Shown here: in pieces, positions 36,115-44,459 of the stretch | How the letters are laid out: each line of letters starts with the position of its first letter | Numbering within the stretch: the stretch's first letter is position 1 | Assembly (NCBI GenBank): GCA_009699205.1 | Contig: WLOP01000009.1 | Location: 1-55,699 of the forward strand | DNA: 55,699 bases | From: Actinomycetota bacterium | GTDB lineage: Bacteria > Actinomycetota > Actinomycetes > Nanopelagicales > Nanopelagicaceae | Reading direction: 5' to 3' | Position numbers and translations under genes: made by a program | The notes under the pieces: generated by a model | What the model was told of the DNA's origin: nothing | Database searches by the model: none | The model's input: the letters and a program-made list of their open reading frames with translations, nothing else

Positions 36115-36187
36115 TGCGCGCGAAGGGATTCGAACCCCTAACCTTCTGATCCGTAGTCAGATGCTCTATCCGTTGAGCTACGCGCGC
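36115..36187 (-). tRNA. tRNA-Arg(ACG)
   Basis: Minus strand. Acceptor GCGCGCG/CGCGCGC with discriminator A; no encoded CCA. Anticodon loop CTACGGA in a TCTGA/TCAGA stem gives ACG, the substrate for A34-to-inosine editing by TadA, also encoded here. T-loop TTCGAAT. Terminated by the hairpin at 36068-36112. Confidence 0.96.
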
Positions 36188-36216
36188 TTGTAAAGCGAGT
36201 GAAGCCTACCTGTTTT

Positions 36217-37521
36217 TTACAGGCCTCCCAAATGCAATAAATGCGCACGTTCTACAGCCTTCACGCGGGGCTTTCCTAATGGTTCGCCCATCTCAACCTC
36301 CGCTGTGTTGATCTTCTCCCAATGGCTCTGTGTAACTATCGGATGGCCAGTTAATAAATCAGTCACATCGCCATTGTTTTTGGGGTTCGCAGGCAATTGA
36401 GAAATCAGTAACTTGATAACTTCACTGGCATCGCTCTTGTTAGTTCCAATAACGCCTGATGGTCCACGTTTGGCCCAACCCACTGCATAAATATTGGTGC
36501 CCTCCACGTGTCCTTCAGTATTTGCGACTTTGCCTTTCAGGTAAGGAACACCACTAATGCTTTCTGCCTCGTATCCAATTGCGGAAATTACTAAACCGCA
36601 TTTTATGGTTTTAGTTTCGCCAGTAGCTACAACTTTGTCACCGTCGATTTTATTGACTCCAAGAACTATTTCTTCAACTCGATCTGTTCCATGAATTTCA
36701 AGAGGCGCTAGTAGATATTCGAATTCGAAGGTCCGTTCGTGGTTTGTTGGTGCCATATCTGCCACTAAAGACATTGCATCGAGATTACTCTTTACATCCT
36801 TTTCTGGAGTTTCGCCCACTCGTGCGCGTGCATCTTCGATATCACTTTTATGGATAATTACATTGGTATGTTCAAGTTTAGAAAGTTCGCGCAATTCCGG
36901 AGCGGTGAAGGCAGCGTGCTCTGCACCACGACGAGCGCACAAGATGACGCGACGTATTTTGCTGCGACGCAGCACTTCTAACGCATGATCTGCTGTATCG
37001 GTCTCGTCCAATTCGTGTGGTTCGAGGGCCAACATACGAGCAACGTCCATCGCCACGTTTCCTGCACCGATAACAACTGCGGTATCACAATCGACCAATA
37101 CATCTAGATCTTTGTAATCAGGGTGTCCGTTGTACCAAGGCACAAAATCTGCCGCAGAGAGTGAACCCTGCAAATTCTCCCCAGGAATACCTAGTTTGCG
37201 GCCTAGGGAGGATCCTGTAGCGATGATAACTGCGTCGTAGCGTTCAACTAGATCAGCGGTATTGATATCTGTTCCTAATTCAACGTTTCCGAAGAGTCGG
37301 AAATTCTCGCTGGTGGCAATCTTTTCGAATACCTTCGATACTGTTTTAATCTTTGGGTGATCTGGTGCCACACCACTGCGTACTAAACCCCAGGGGGTCG
37401 GAAGCCTTTCAATCATGTCGATTGCAAAAGTTCGTTCTTCGTTTCCGCTATTTTGCAGAGCTTGGGCTGCAAAATAACCCGCGGGTCCTGCTCCAACGAT
37501 TGCGATTCGATAGATCGACAT
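36217..37521 (-). CDS. fprA: Ferredoxin-NADP+ reductase, adrenodoxin reductase type
   Basis: 434 residues. FAD motif IVGAGPAGYFAAQAL at the N-terminus, then LPTPWGLVRSGVAPDHPK, typical of the adrenodoxin-reductase/FprA family. NADP motif VIGAGNVAMDVARML (~150) and a C-terminal GWAKRGPSGVIGTNKSDA that positions FAD. It passes electrons between NADPH and ferredoxin. Somewhat shorter than the ~450 residues typical of actinobacterial FprA. Single gene between tRNA-Arg and an aldo/keto reductase. Confidence 0.92.
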   Translation of the reverse strand: MSIYRIAIVGAGPAGYFAAQALQNSGNEERTFAIDMIERLPTPWGLVRSGVAPDHPKIKTVSKVFEKIATSENFRLFGNVELGTDINTADLVERYDAVIIATGSSLGRKLGIPGENLQGSLSAADFVPWYNGHPDYKDLDVLVDCDTAVVIGAGNVAMDVARMLALEPHELDETDTADHALEVLRRSKIRRVILCARRGAEHAAFTAPELRELSKLEHTNVIIHKSDIEDARARVGETPEKDVKSNLDAMSLVADMAPTNHERTFEFEYLLAPLEIHGTDRVEEIVLGVNKIDGDKVVATGETKTIKCGLVISAIGYEAESISGVPYLKGKVANTEGHVEGTNIYAVGWAKRGPSGVIGTNKSDASEVIKLLISQLPANPKNNGDVTDLLTGHPIVTQSHWEKINTAEVEMGEPLGKPRVKAVERAHLLHLGGL

Positions 37522-37578
37522 TTTTCGCTCCCTACATGTACATAACCATGGGCACTCCCATGCAGAACCTATATAAGA

Positions 37579-38505
37579 CTACACAATTGAGTTAAGGATT
37601 GAAATTTCCTGCGCTGAAAGGTCAACCACTTGAATAATCTCTTTAAGTTGTTCAACGGTTCGAGCGCTAGCAATTGGTGCCGAAATAGTCGGTTGCGAGC
37701 GCAACCATGCCAAAGCCACCGCAGGGATTGTCGCCGCGTGCACATTGGCCAATTCCGTCAATTGCGCCAATACTGCCCATCCGTGTTCGTTCTGGTAATC
37801 CTTTACTCCACCTGCACGTACTGATTCGACAACGACTCCGGGTTGGTATTTTCCAGTTAAGAACCCACGTGCTAATCCATAAAATGGAATTCCTGAGATG
37901 TTTTCTTTGAGTAATAGCGGGACCATATCTTCTTCATACTCTGAGCGGGTCAGAAGGTTGTATTGATTTTGCACGGCAATATATTTAGCTAAATTATTTT
38001 CCTGGCTAACGTTGAGCGCCTGGGCTAAACGAGCAGATGTAAAATTGGAAGCAGCGATGTATCTTACTTTGCCTGAAGTAACGAGTTCGTTAAATGCTCC
38101 CAATGTTTCTTCCATCGGGACTTTTTCATCGTCTTCATGTGCGTAGTAAAGGTCAATGTAATCGGTTCCAAGGCGACGTAGTGAATCTTCTGCAGCCAGT
38201 TTTATATTTGATGCAGACAAGCCCGGGCGTTTAGAAGATTTCGCCACTTTAGTCGCAATAACCACATCAGCACGGTTACCGCGAGCCTTCATCCATGAAC
38301 CGATTATCGTTTCACTTTCGCCCCCGACATTGCCTTCTTTCCATTCAGAGTAGGCATCTGCGGTGTCGATAAAGTTTCCACCTGACGCAAGGTAGGCATC
38401 GAGCACGGAATGAGATTGGCTCTCATCTGCACTCCAACCAAAGACATTTCCGCCGAGGCAGAGTGGGAATACTTTTAGATCGGTTTGTGGAAGTGTGATT
38501 CTCAT
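37579..38505 (-). CDS. Aldo/keto reductase
   Basis: 308 residues of the (beta/alpha)8 aldo-keto reductase fold. The tetrad can be placed: Asp and Tyr in FIDTADAYSEW, Lys in VIATKVAK and His in DLYYAHED. The late PISAPIASARTVEQL matches the NADPH-binding SR motif. It resembles the Tas/YajO-like bacterial group. Substrate unknown. It lies 57 bp upstream of fprA on the same strand. Confidence 0.88.
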   Translation of the reverse strand: MRITLPQTDLKVFPLCLGGNVFGWSADESQSHSVLDAYLASGGNFIDTADAYSEWKEGNVGGESETIIGSWMKARGNRADVVIATKVAKSSKRPGLSASNIKLAAEDSLRRLGTDYIDLYYAHEDDEKVPMEETLGAFNELVTSGKVRYIAASNFTSARLAQALNVSQENNLAKYIAVQNQYNLLTRSEYEEDMVPLLLKENISGIPFYGLARGFLTGKYQPGVVVESVRAGGVKDYQNEHGWAVLAQLTELANVHAATIPAVALAWLRSQPTISAPIASARTVEQLKEIIQVVDLSAQEISILNSIV

Positions 38506-38654
38506 TTATGAATACTAACCATAAAGAAATCCTCTGTGCAGATGCCCGATTTTTGCTAGATCCACGGCAAAATATGAGCAAAGGAGAGCAAACTAAAGGC
38601 CAAGAACTTGTTTTTTCTTCCCGTCAAACTATTGGGTTCCATTATATTTTCGGA

Positions 38655-38660
38655 TACCCT
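38655..38660 (+). promoter_or_regulatory. -10 element of the secreted 460-residue protein gene
   Basis: TACCCT 6 nt before the ATG at 38667, with no ribosome binding site. Probable leaderless start, and the hexamer is the same as that before crgA (54191). Confidence 0.45.
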
Positions 38661-38666
38661 CCCTGA

Positions 38667-40049
38667 ATGAAGGATTTACTGAGGTTTTCTTTACTTACCT
38701 CACTTATTGGTGCCCTCATCGCGGCACCAGTGACTGCGCAAGCAGCGGATAAGTCATATCCGTTGCATAATCCTAAAATCAATATCTACCACAATATTTA
38801 TGTAGTCAGTGCGCAAATGCAATCCGGTACTTGTTTCAAAGGGGGCCATCTGGTCTTCCGCGGGCCTGATAATAAAATTGTTAATCACGCCATAGATAAC
38901 ACAAAAATCTATCCATTCGTATACCTTGATTGGACGGTCCTATCAAATTCGCCTTCATGTGTTGCAGGTGGCAATGTTACATATTCTGACGGCCCAGGAG
39001 TTTTTCTGATCAAGGTGGCTGAGATACGAGATTACGCTACAAAGGAAGTACTGTGGAGCGCAGCGCTAAATGAAATTACTGCTGTTCCGACATCCGATCC
39101 ACCTTTGGAAAATCCTCTCTTCGCGCTAACTGCAGTGAGGACTGTTCCTCCACAAAATGATTCTCCAAGTTCGACTCCCGTACGCTCTGGCCCCATGGGA
39201 GTTATGGATCTTATTGAAATTAGCTTCTCGCCTGAGGGAACTAGTTCTATCCGCCCTCTGACTACACAGAATGGCTACGCGATAATTGGCAGAACTAAAG
39301 ATGCATTGCTTGTTCAGAGCACTTTATTTACAGGATTGGCTACATTTGCTGAGATTTGGATTGTTACCGCGTCTGGTTGGAAATTTTGGAGTAAACAGGG
39401 AAGCGGCCTTTTCTCAGTAAGGGCGATAACTTTATCAACTGATCGAAAGTCTGCACTAAGCCTTGGTATGCAAGGGGGAGCATTAGCGTCTATAGAAAAA
39501 TTGCAATCCGTGGGGGGACCAATTCGGCCACCAAAGGTATTTGAGACGAGCAAAAATGGAGGAGGCTTTATCTGCGGGCTAATAAATGATTCCGCCGATA
39601 AATACGCATACTTCACCCAAATAACTAAAACAAAGACTTATTTGTATCAAGCCGATCTAAGAACGCTAAAAATTAAGCGGTTAGGTGCCACCGAAAATAA
39701 TTTTTGTTTAGAAACTTTTGATAGCTCTGGCAACATGGTTGGTGAAGCGCGGTCTACATCAGCATCGACAACCGCACATTCGATCATGGTAGTTTCCTCT
39801 TCGACTTACAAAATTATGACAGAGATACCCACTTCAACTTTCGATGTTGGTGTATTGGATGGTCATTCGATTGCGGTAGTTGATAACCTCGCAGTAATAA
39901 CACCTTCTCGAACCAATTCTTTAGAGGTGATAAATCTGACTACTAACGAGGTTCAAAGTACTATTGAGTCTGTTGGCCTTCTCAACTTTCTTACTGCCTT
40001 ACCGCCAAGTTGGATTGCCAACACAGCAAGACCAGCGCTACATGATTGA
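38667..40049 (+). CDS. Secreted hypothetical protein, possibly beta-propeller
   Basis: 460 residues. Signal peptide (~1-27, FSLLTSLIGALIAAPVTAQAA). Residues ~30-135 form one beta-rich domain with Cys in GTCFKGG and SPSCVAGG. After a Pro/Ser linker (~165-178), repeated strand patterns such as GYAIIGRTKDALLVQSTLF, ALSLGMQGGALASIEKL and HSIAVVDNLAVITPSRTNSL suggest a propeller. I do not recognise the family. No LacI operator is nearby, so membership of the glucan regulon is not supported. It converges with tRNA-Ser(GCT), whose encoded CCA lies 2 bp beyond the stop. Confidence 0.65.
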   Translation: MKDLLRFSLLTSLIGALIAAPVTAQAADKSYPLHNPKINIYHNIYVVSAQMQSGTCFKGGHLVFRGPDNKIVNHAIDNTKIYPFVYLDWTVLSNSPSCVAGGNVTYSDGPGVFLIKVAEIRDYATKEVLWSAALNEITAVPTSDPPLENPLFALTAVRTVPPQNDSPSSTPVRSGPMGVMDLIEISFSPEGTSSIRPLTTQNGYAIIGRTKDALLVQSTLFTGLATFAEIWIVTASGWKFWSKQGSGLFSVRAITLSTDRKSALSLGMQGGALASIEKLQSVGGPIRPPKVFETSKNGGGFICGLINDSADKYAYFTQITKTKTYLYQADLRTLKIKRLGATENNFCLETFDSSGNMVGEARSTSASTTAHSIMVVSSSTYKIMTEIPTSTFDVGVLDGHSIAVVDNLAVITPSRTNSLEVINLTTNEVQSTIESVGLLNFLTALPPSWIANTARPALHD

Positions 40050-40050
40050 G

Positions 40051-40144
40051 TGGCGGAGACGAGAGGATTTGAACCTCCGAGACCCTTTAAGGGGTCTACC
40101 TCATTAGCAGTGAGGCGCACTCGACCGGGCTATGCGACGTCTCC
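40051..40144 (-). tRNA. tRNA-Ser(GCT)
   Basis: Minus strand, class II with a long variable arm. Acceptor GGAGACG/CGTCTCC, discriminator G and encoded CCA (40051-40054). Anticodon loop CTGCTAA in a CCTCA/TGAGG stem gives GCT. T-loop TTCAAAT. Its 3' end almost touches the convergent secreted-protein gene. Confidence 0.95.
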
Positions 40145-40193
40145 GAGTTGCATGTGTGAGTTTACATGCATTTAGTAGCTACTTTGGAACACC

Positions 40194-41078
40194 TTATTTA
40201 ACGTTGAAGTTGTCGATTTGACCTTCGATTTTGGACATCGGATACGGATCTGGCCGTATATATATGTAACCAGGGCGCACACAAGGGTCCCCACATTCAA
40301 CAGGACCAGTTGCTACATATAACTGATAGCCGCCAGGGCCAACGCATTTGTAGTGTTTGGCATCTGCCGCTTCCTTTGAAATTACGAAACTAGAAGGTGT
40401 AAACCCTAACTTTGTATAAGGCTCGAAAGCTTGAGGTGTAACGTGTTCAAATATAGATTGATAAACAACTTTTCCACCTGCCAAATTTGCCTCATATGCG
40501 ATTTGCACTGGGTCCATTGGTCCTACCGTTCCAACCAGTTGTCCAGATTTCACTTGTGAGCCTTCTTTTAGACCTGGAATTACATCCGAGTGATAAAGCC
40601 TTACGATCCAATGCGAATTAGATTTGGCTTTGATAATAATTTGCAGTCCTACTTCTTTGCTCGAAGGATTATTTGGATTCGTTCCTTCTGGTCGTGTCGA
40701 ATACTCTCCATCAAATGGGGCGTAGAGATTTATGTTGGGATGCCCAGGAGTTGGTTGTGAACGGTATGCCTTTCCGTTTTTAAAGTGTCCGTAATTCCCA
40801 TAGTGATTGAGAGTCCTGCATGTTTCGCCATCCCAGGATTTGTAGGTGTAATCGTGGCCGACATTGGATCTATAAGGAGTGAGCGCATATACCCGATCCA
40901 CATCCCAAGGCAAGTGTGTGATCTGAGGAATTTCAGCCATTTCTTTAGGTCCAAAATTCTCTAAAGCATTCATAGATCGTTTAGCTAGTTGTGAACCCAC
41001 AAGAAGAAAGATGAGGACGACTATCAAAAATATTTTGAGTTTCTTGTGTTTCTGTAAAAGCTGCCGTGGGCTCCTCAT
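40194..41078 (-). CDS. Membrane-anchored M23-like (LytM-fold) protein, probably non-catalytic
   Basis: 294 residues. Basic N-terminus and a single span (~14-31, LKIFLIVVLIFLLVGSQL) place the rest outside the cell. The middle resembles an M23 peptidase fold: NVGHDYTY, INLYAPFDGEYST, a long strand IIIKAKSNSHWIVRLYHSDV and the classic EGSQVKSGQLVGTVG turn. The final His-x-His of active enzymes reads YHSD, so the zinc site appears broken. The C-terminus has paired Cys (CVGPGG, CGDPC). It may act as a wall-binding or regulatory protein. Upstream of it the divergent aminopeptidase gene starts 141 bp away. Confidence 0.6.
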   Translation of the reverse strand: MRSPRQLLQKHKKLKIFLIVVLIFLLVGSQLAKRSMNALENFGPKEMAEIPQITHLPWDVDRVYALTPYRSNVGHDYTYKSWDGETCRTLNHYGNYGHFKNGKAYRSQPTPGHPNINLYAPFDGEYSTRPEGTNPNNPSSKEVGLQIIIKAKSNSHWIVRLYHSDVIPGLKEGSQVKSGQLVGTVGPMDPVQIAYEANLAGGKVVYQSIFEHVTPQAFEPYTKLGFTPSSFVISKEAADAKHYKCVGPGGYQLYVATGPVECGDPCVRPGYIYIRPDPYPMSKIEGQIDNFNVK

Positions 41079-41207
41079 CTCTGCAGGATAGAACTTGCGA
41101 TTGCGCTAGACAATTGAATTGAGCAATTGAATAGGCTCAAATTAAACAAGTAGTGCTGCCCCCGATTTATGGTTTTGGGTGAAAGTTGCTACCAAATCTC
41201 TGCTGTG

Positions 41208-41213
41208 TACTCT
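41208..41213 (+). promoter_or_regulatory. -10 element of the aminopeptidase P gene
   Basis: TACTCT 6 nt before ATG 41220, no ribosome binding site. This supports 41220 as the start rather than the in-frame upstream codon at 41169. Confidence 0.45.
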
Positions 41214-41219
41214 TATCCA

Positions 41220-42659
41220 ATGAGCGAAGAGGTAAAAACCCCACCAAAGCGTGCCCATGATGTGGCCCCTTCCCCGCTTTTTGCCGAATTTATGAAGACA
41301 GGATGGAGTCCGACTCCACTTGCTGGCATGAGCGCGAGCGATGTAACTGCATGGACAGTTGCCCGCCGAAACAAACTTTCGGAAGCTTTCCCAGGAATTC
41401 GCTTGGTAATCCCCGCAGGCAACTTCAAAGTCCGAAGTAATGATTGTGATTATCGCTTCCGCCCTCACTCAGCTTTTGCTTATTACACAGGCGTGCAAGG
41501 TAGCGAAGCCACTGCTGATGCTGTATTCGTTATGGAACCTACAGGTGCAGGACATCAACCTCTTCTATTTATTAACCCTAGATCTACGCGCGACACAGAT
41601 GCCTTTTATCGCGATGCACGTTATGGCGAACTTTGGGTGGGTAGGCGCTACACCGTAGATGAAGCACAAACTCGATATGAGATTGAAACACGCACTGTCG
41701 CATCTTTGGAAGATTTCCTTAAAACTCCAAAGGAATCTCTTGTAATTCGAGATCAAGACAAATCCGTGGACACTATTGTTTCGGTACACGAGCGTGATGC
41801 AGAATTTGCGACTTTCGTCTCCGCGCAACGGTTGATTAAGGATTCCTACGAAATTAACGAGATGCAAAAAGCATGCGATTCGAGCGCCAGGGGATTTGCA
41901 GACATTGTTCGCGCACTTCCTGCTGCTGTGGCGACTCCCCGTGGTGAACGAGTCGTTGAAGCGGCTTTCTTTGGTCGTGCTCGCATTGAAGGAAATGATT
42001 TGGGTTATGAAACGATTTCTGCTGCTGGTTCGCATGCTTGTGTTTTGCATTGGATTCGTAATGACGGGGATGTCCGTCCGGGTGAATTAATACTTGTTGA
42101 CGCTGGTGTGGAGAGAGATTCTTATTACACCGCCGATGTCACACGGACGCTTCCTGTAAATGGAAAGTTCACCCCTGCACAACGTTCTCTCTATACCTTG
42201 GTTTATGAAGCACAAAAAGCAGGATTTGCCGCGATCAAACCTGGTGTTGAATTTGCTGAAATTAACCGCGCATGCCAACGGGTTCTCGCACAAGGTTTAT
42301 TTGATATGGGAGTCCTTACAGTGAGCGTTGAAGAATCTATGCGCCCTGAAATTGGACTTCACCGCCGCTGGACTTTGCATGGAGTAAGCCACATGCTCGG
42401 TATGGATGTCCACGATTGTGCTCAGGCACGTAAAGACCAATATCTTGAAGGCAAGTTAGAAGTAGGTCACGTGCTGACTGTCGAACCAGGGCTTTACATC
42501 CAATCTGATGATGAACTATTCGCCCCTGAATTTCGCGGTATCGGTATCCGGATTGAAGATGATGTTGTGGTGACCGAAACCGGATGCCGCAACTTAACTG
42601 AAGCTCTCCCACGCCACCCCGATGAAATTGAAGCGTGGATGGGCTCGATTCTTCGTTAA
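41220..42659 (+). CDS. Aminopeptidase P family protein (Xaa-Pro aminopeptidase, M24)
   Basis: 479 residues from ATG 41220, placed by the leaderless promoter. N-terminal creatinase-like domain (RLVIPAGNFKVRSNDCDYRF) and a C-terminal pita-bread M24 domain. Metal ligands lie in LVDAGVERDSYYTADVTRT (two Asp), HGVSHMLGMDVHD (His), TVEPGLYI (Glu) and GIRIEDDVVVTE (Glu). It removes an N-terminal residue preceding proline. Cytoplasmic. It overlaps the end of the convergent crcB by 4 bp. Confidence 0.93.
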   Translation: MSEEVKTPPKRAHDVAPSPLFAEFMKTGWSPTPLAGMSASDVTAWTVARRNKLSEAFPGIRLVIPAGNFKVRSNDCDYRFRPHSAFAYYTGVQGSEATADAVFVMEPTGAGHQPLLFINPRSTRDTDAFYRDARYGELWVGRRYTVDEAQTRYEIETRTVASLEDFLKTPKESLVIRDQDKSVDTIVSVHERDAEFATFVSAQRLIKDSYEINEMQKACDSSARGFADIVRALPAAVATPRGERVVEAAFFGRARIEGNDLGYETISAAGSHACVLHWIRNDGDVRPGELILVDAGVERDSYYTADVTRTLPVNGKFTPAQRSLYTLVYEAQKAGFAAIKPGVEFAEINRACQRVLAQGLFDMGVLTVSVEESMRPEIGLHRRWTLHGVSHMLGMDVHDCAQARKDQYLEGKLEVGHVLTVEPGLYIQSDDELFAPEFRGIGIRIEDDVVVTETGCRNLTEALPRHPDEIEAWMGSILR

Positions 42660-42994
42660 CTTCCTATGTAATGACCTAGCCACACTGCGCCAAGCCCCAA
42701 AGTAGTTGATAAGAATAGGTTGAGTAACCCGCTCTTATACTTTTTCAACTCCATGGCTAGATATAGATCTAGTATGAATGTTGACCACGTTGTAAAACCC
42801 CCTGCGAATCCAACGAGTAAAAAGATATGTAGATTATCTGCAGGGCCAATAAGTAATCCGATAATGAAAGAACCAACGACGTTGACTAATAAAATCCCCA
42901 ATGGGAATTTTGTGAACTTACGTAGATATTGATCGACGATAAACCGAACCGGTGCCCCGATTGAAGCTCCAAGTAGAACGAGTAGTGCTTTCAC
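42656..42994 (-). CDS. crcB: CrcB/Fluc fluoride channel subunit (second gene of pair)
   Basis: 112 residues, four membrane spans. GASIGAPVRFIVDQYL and GILLVNVVGSFIIGLL with VGFAGGFTTWSTFI are the channel signatures (Asn in the second helix, Phe-box and the T-S pair). I use GTG 42994, which overlaps the stop of the upstream crcB (GTGA). Fluc channels need two antiparallel subunits, so the two unequal genes probably make a heterodimer that exports fluoride. Confidence 0.9.
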   Translation of the reverse strand: MKALLVLLGASIGAPVRFIVDQYLRKFTKFPLGILLVNVVGSFIIGLLIGPADNLHIFLLVGFAGGFTTWSTFILDLYLAMELKKYKSGLLNLFLSTTLGLGAVWLGHYIGS

Positions 42995-43347
42995 TTGCGC
43001 ACCGGAATAAATTTGCGCGATAGAGAAATCACTATTGCCACGATCAAAAGGCTGCAAATCAAAGTAAGAAGAAAGTACGCAGCTCCGCCTTCATTTGGAT
43101 GCAAAGTCATAAATGCCAGAGCTGAAAACGTTGTGAGGCCGCCACAAAAACCAGGAAGCAGTAAATGGCGGTAGAAATCGTTGCCGTGGCGCTCTAGAAA
43201 AACCAACAGGAAGCCTGCAAGGGCCACACCAAGTAGATTCGCTATAAATGTTCCTGTGCGAGAATTTGCGAACGCAAGTGATAAAAGCCAACGCACTAAT
43301 GATCCAATTGCTCCGCCGAGTGAAACCCAACGAGCCGACTTTAAAAT
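42991..43347 (-). CDS. crcB: CrcB/Fluc fluoride channel subunit (first gene of pair), apparent ATT start
   Basis: From GTG at 43296 the protein is 101 residues but lacks the conserved first helix start. The same frame upstream encodes LKSARWVSLGGAIGSL, clearly CrcB, back to an ATT at 43345-43347, with AAGG 7 nt before it and no ATG, GTG or TTG in between. This gives 118 residues, normal for the family. The ATT overlaps the stop of the upstream holin-like gene. Other signatures: FIANLLGVALAGFLLVF and FCGGLTTFSALAF. It overlaps the second crcB by 4 bp (GTGA). Confidence 0.8.
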   Translation of the reverse strand: MLKSARWVSLGGAIGSLVRWLLSLAFANSRTGTFIANLLGVALAGFLLVFLERHGNDFYRHLLLPGFCGGLTTFSALAFMTLHPNEGGAAYFLLTLICSLLIVAIVISLSRKFIPVRK

Positions 43348-43694
43348 GGCGTCGCCTTCGAATAGAACTTTCGCAAGAAGCTTGTGACGATTGTGATGAT
43401 TAGGCTGGCAAAAAGAGCAGACCAGAAATCTTTAACATCTAAGGAATCGCTCCAGCGCGCGGTAAGAGAGAGCATCGCTGCGTTGATGACGAAGATGAAT
43501 AACCCGAAGGTAAGAATTGTTGCGGGAAAAGTTAAAACTTTAACAATCGACCCTAAGATCGCATTGATAAGCCCAAAGAGAAGGGCCACCCAAAGATAGG
43601 TTCCGACTCCACCGTTTACTGTGATGCCTGGGACGAGCGCGGTAGCTGCCCAGAATGCCAAAGCTAAAGCTGCCCAACGAAAGATTAAACGCAT
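43341..43694 (-). CDS. Phage-holin-like membrane protein (YvlD/DUF360 type)
   Basis: 117 residues with four hydrophobic spans: IFRWAALALAFWAATALV, GTYLWVALLFGLINAILGSI, TFPATILTFGLFIFVINAAML and FWSALFASLIITIVTSFL. This matches the small family named for weak holin similarity but widespread in non-phage chromosomes. Function unknown. It lies 3 bp from sdhB (upstream) and its stop overlaps the first crcB, so it is cotranscribed downstream of the succinate dehydrogenase genes or from a nearby promoter. Confidence 0.8.
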   Translation of the reverse strand: MRLIFRWAALALAFWAATALVPGITVNGGVGTYLWVALLFGLINAILGSIVKVLTFPATILTFGLFIFVINAAMLSLTARWSDSLDVKDFWSALFASLIITIVTSFLRKFYSKATPF

Positions 43695-43697
43695 GTA

Positions 43698-44459
43698 TTA
43701 AACAATACCCTCGCGTTTACGGATTTTGGAGCCCAACCACCGAACAGGATCATATTTCACGTCAACTACGCGTTCCTTCATGGGGATAATTGCGTTATCG
43801 GTGATGCGAATATGTTCTGGGCAAACCTCTGTACAGCACTTGGTGATGTTGCACATTCCTAAGCCGTGCTCGTCTTGTGCAGTGTGTTTGCGGTTTTTTA
43901 AGATATCGAGTGGGTGCATATCGAGTTCGGCGATACGGATAAAGAAACGTGGTCCAGCAAAGGACTTCTTATTCTCTTCGTGATCGCGAATTACGTGGCA
44001 GGTATCCTGACATAAGAAGCATTCGATACATTTGCGGAACTCTTGCGAGCGCTCCACATCTACCTGCTCCATACGTGGTTCACCTGGCTTCATGCCAGCT
44101 GGCATAACGAGAGCAGGAATTTCCATTGCTTTCTTGTAATTAAAGGAAACATCGGTGACGAGGTCCTTGATAACAGGGAAGGCACGAAGTGGTGTGATGG
44201 TGATGGTTTCACCTTCAGGAAACGAAGCAACTTGCGTCATACAAGCAAGGCGTGGTTTTCCGTTAATTTCCATTGAACAAGATCCACATTTACCTGCTTT
44301 GCAATTCCAGCGAACTGCAAGGTCGCCCATCTGTGTTGCTTGCACGCGATGGATTATGTCAAGAACAACTTCACCGTGATTGGCGTCGACGGTGACATCT
44401 TGCAATCCACCATCTTTACTATCCCCGCGCCAGATACGTAGCTTGAGTGTGCGTGCCAT
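43698..44459 (-). CDS. sdhB: Succinate dehydrogenase/fumarate reductase iron-sulfur subunit
   Basis: 253 residues. Plant-type [2Fe-2S] ligands C53, C58, C61 and C73 (NCKAGKCGSCS...LAC). Bacterial-type cluster Cys at CIECFLCQDTC (C144, C147, C150, C154) and CNITKCCTEVCP (C203-C213). It carries electrons from SdhA flavin toward quinone at the cytoplasmic membrane. Its start touches the sdhA stop (1-base overlap at 44459), so translation is coupled. Confidence 0.95.
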   Translation of the reverse strand: MARTLKLRIWRGDSKDGGLQDVTVDANHGEVVLDIIHRVQATQMGDLAVRWNCKAGKCGSCSMEINGKPRLACMTQVASFPEGETITITPLRAFPVIKDLVTDVSFNYKKAMEIPALVMPAGMKPGEPRMEQVDVERSQEFRKCIECFLCQDTCHVIRDHEENKKSFAGPRFFIRIAELDMHPLDILKNRKHTAQDEHGLGMCNITKCCTEVCPEHIRITDNAIIPMKERVVDVKYDPVRWLGSKIRKREGIV

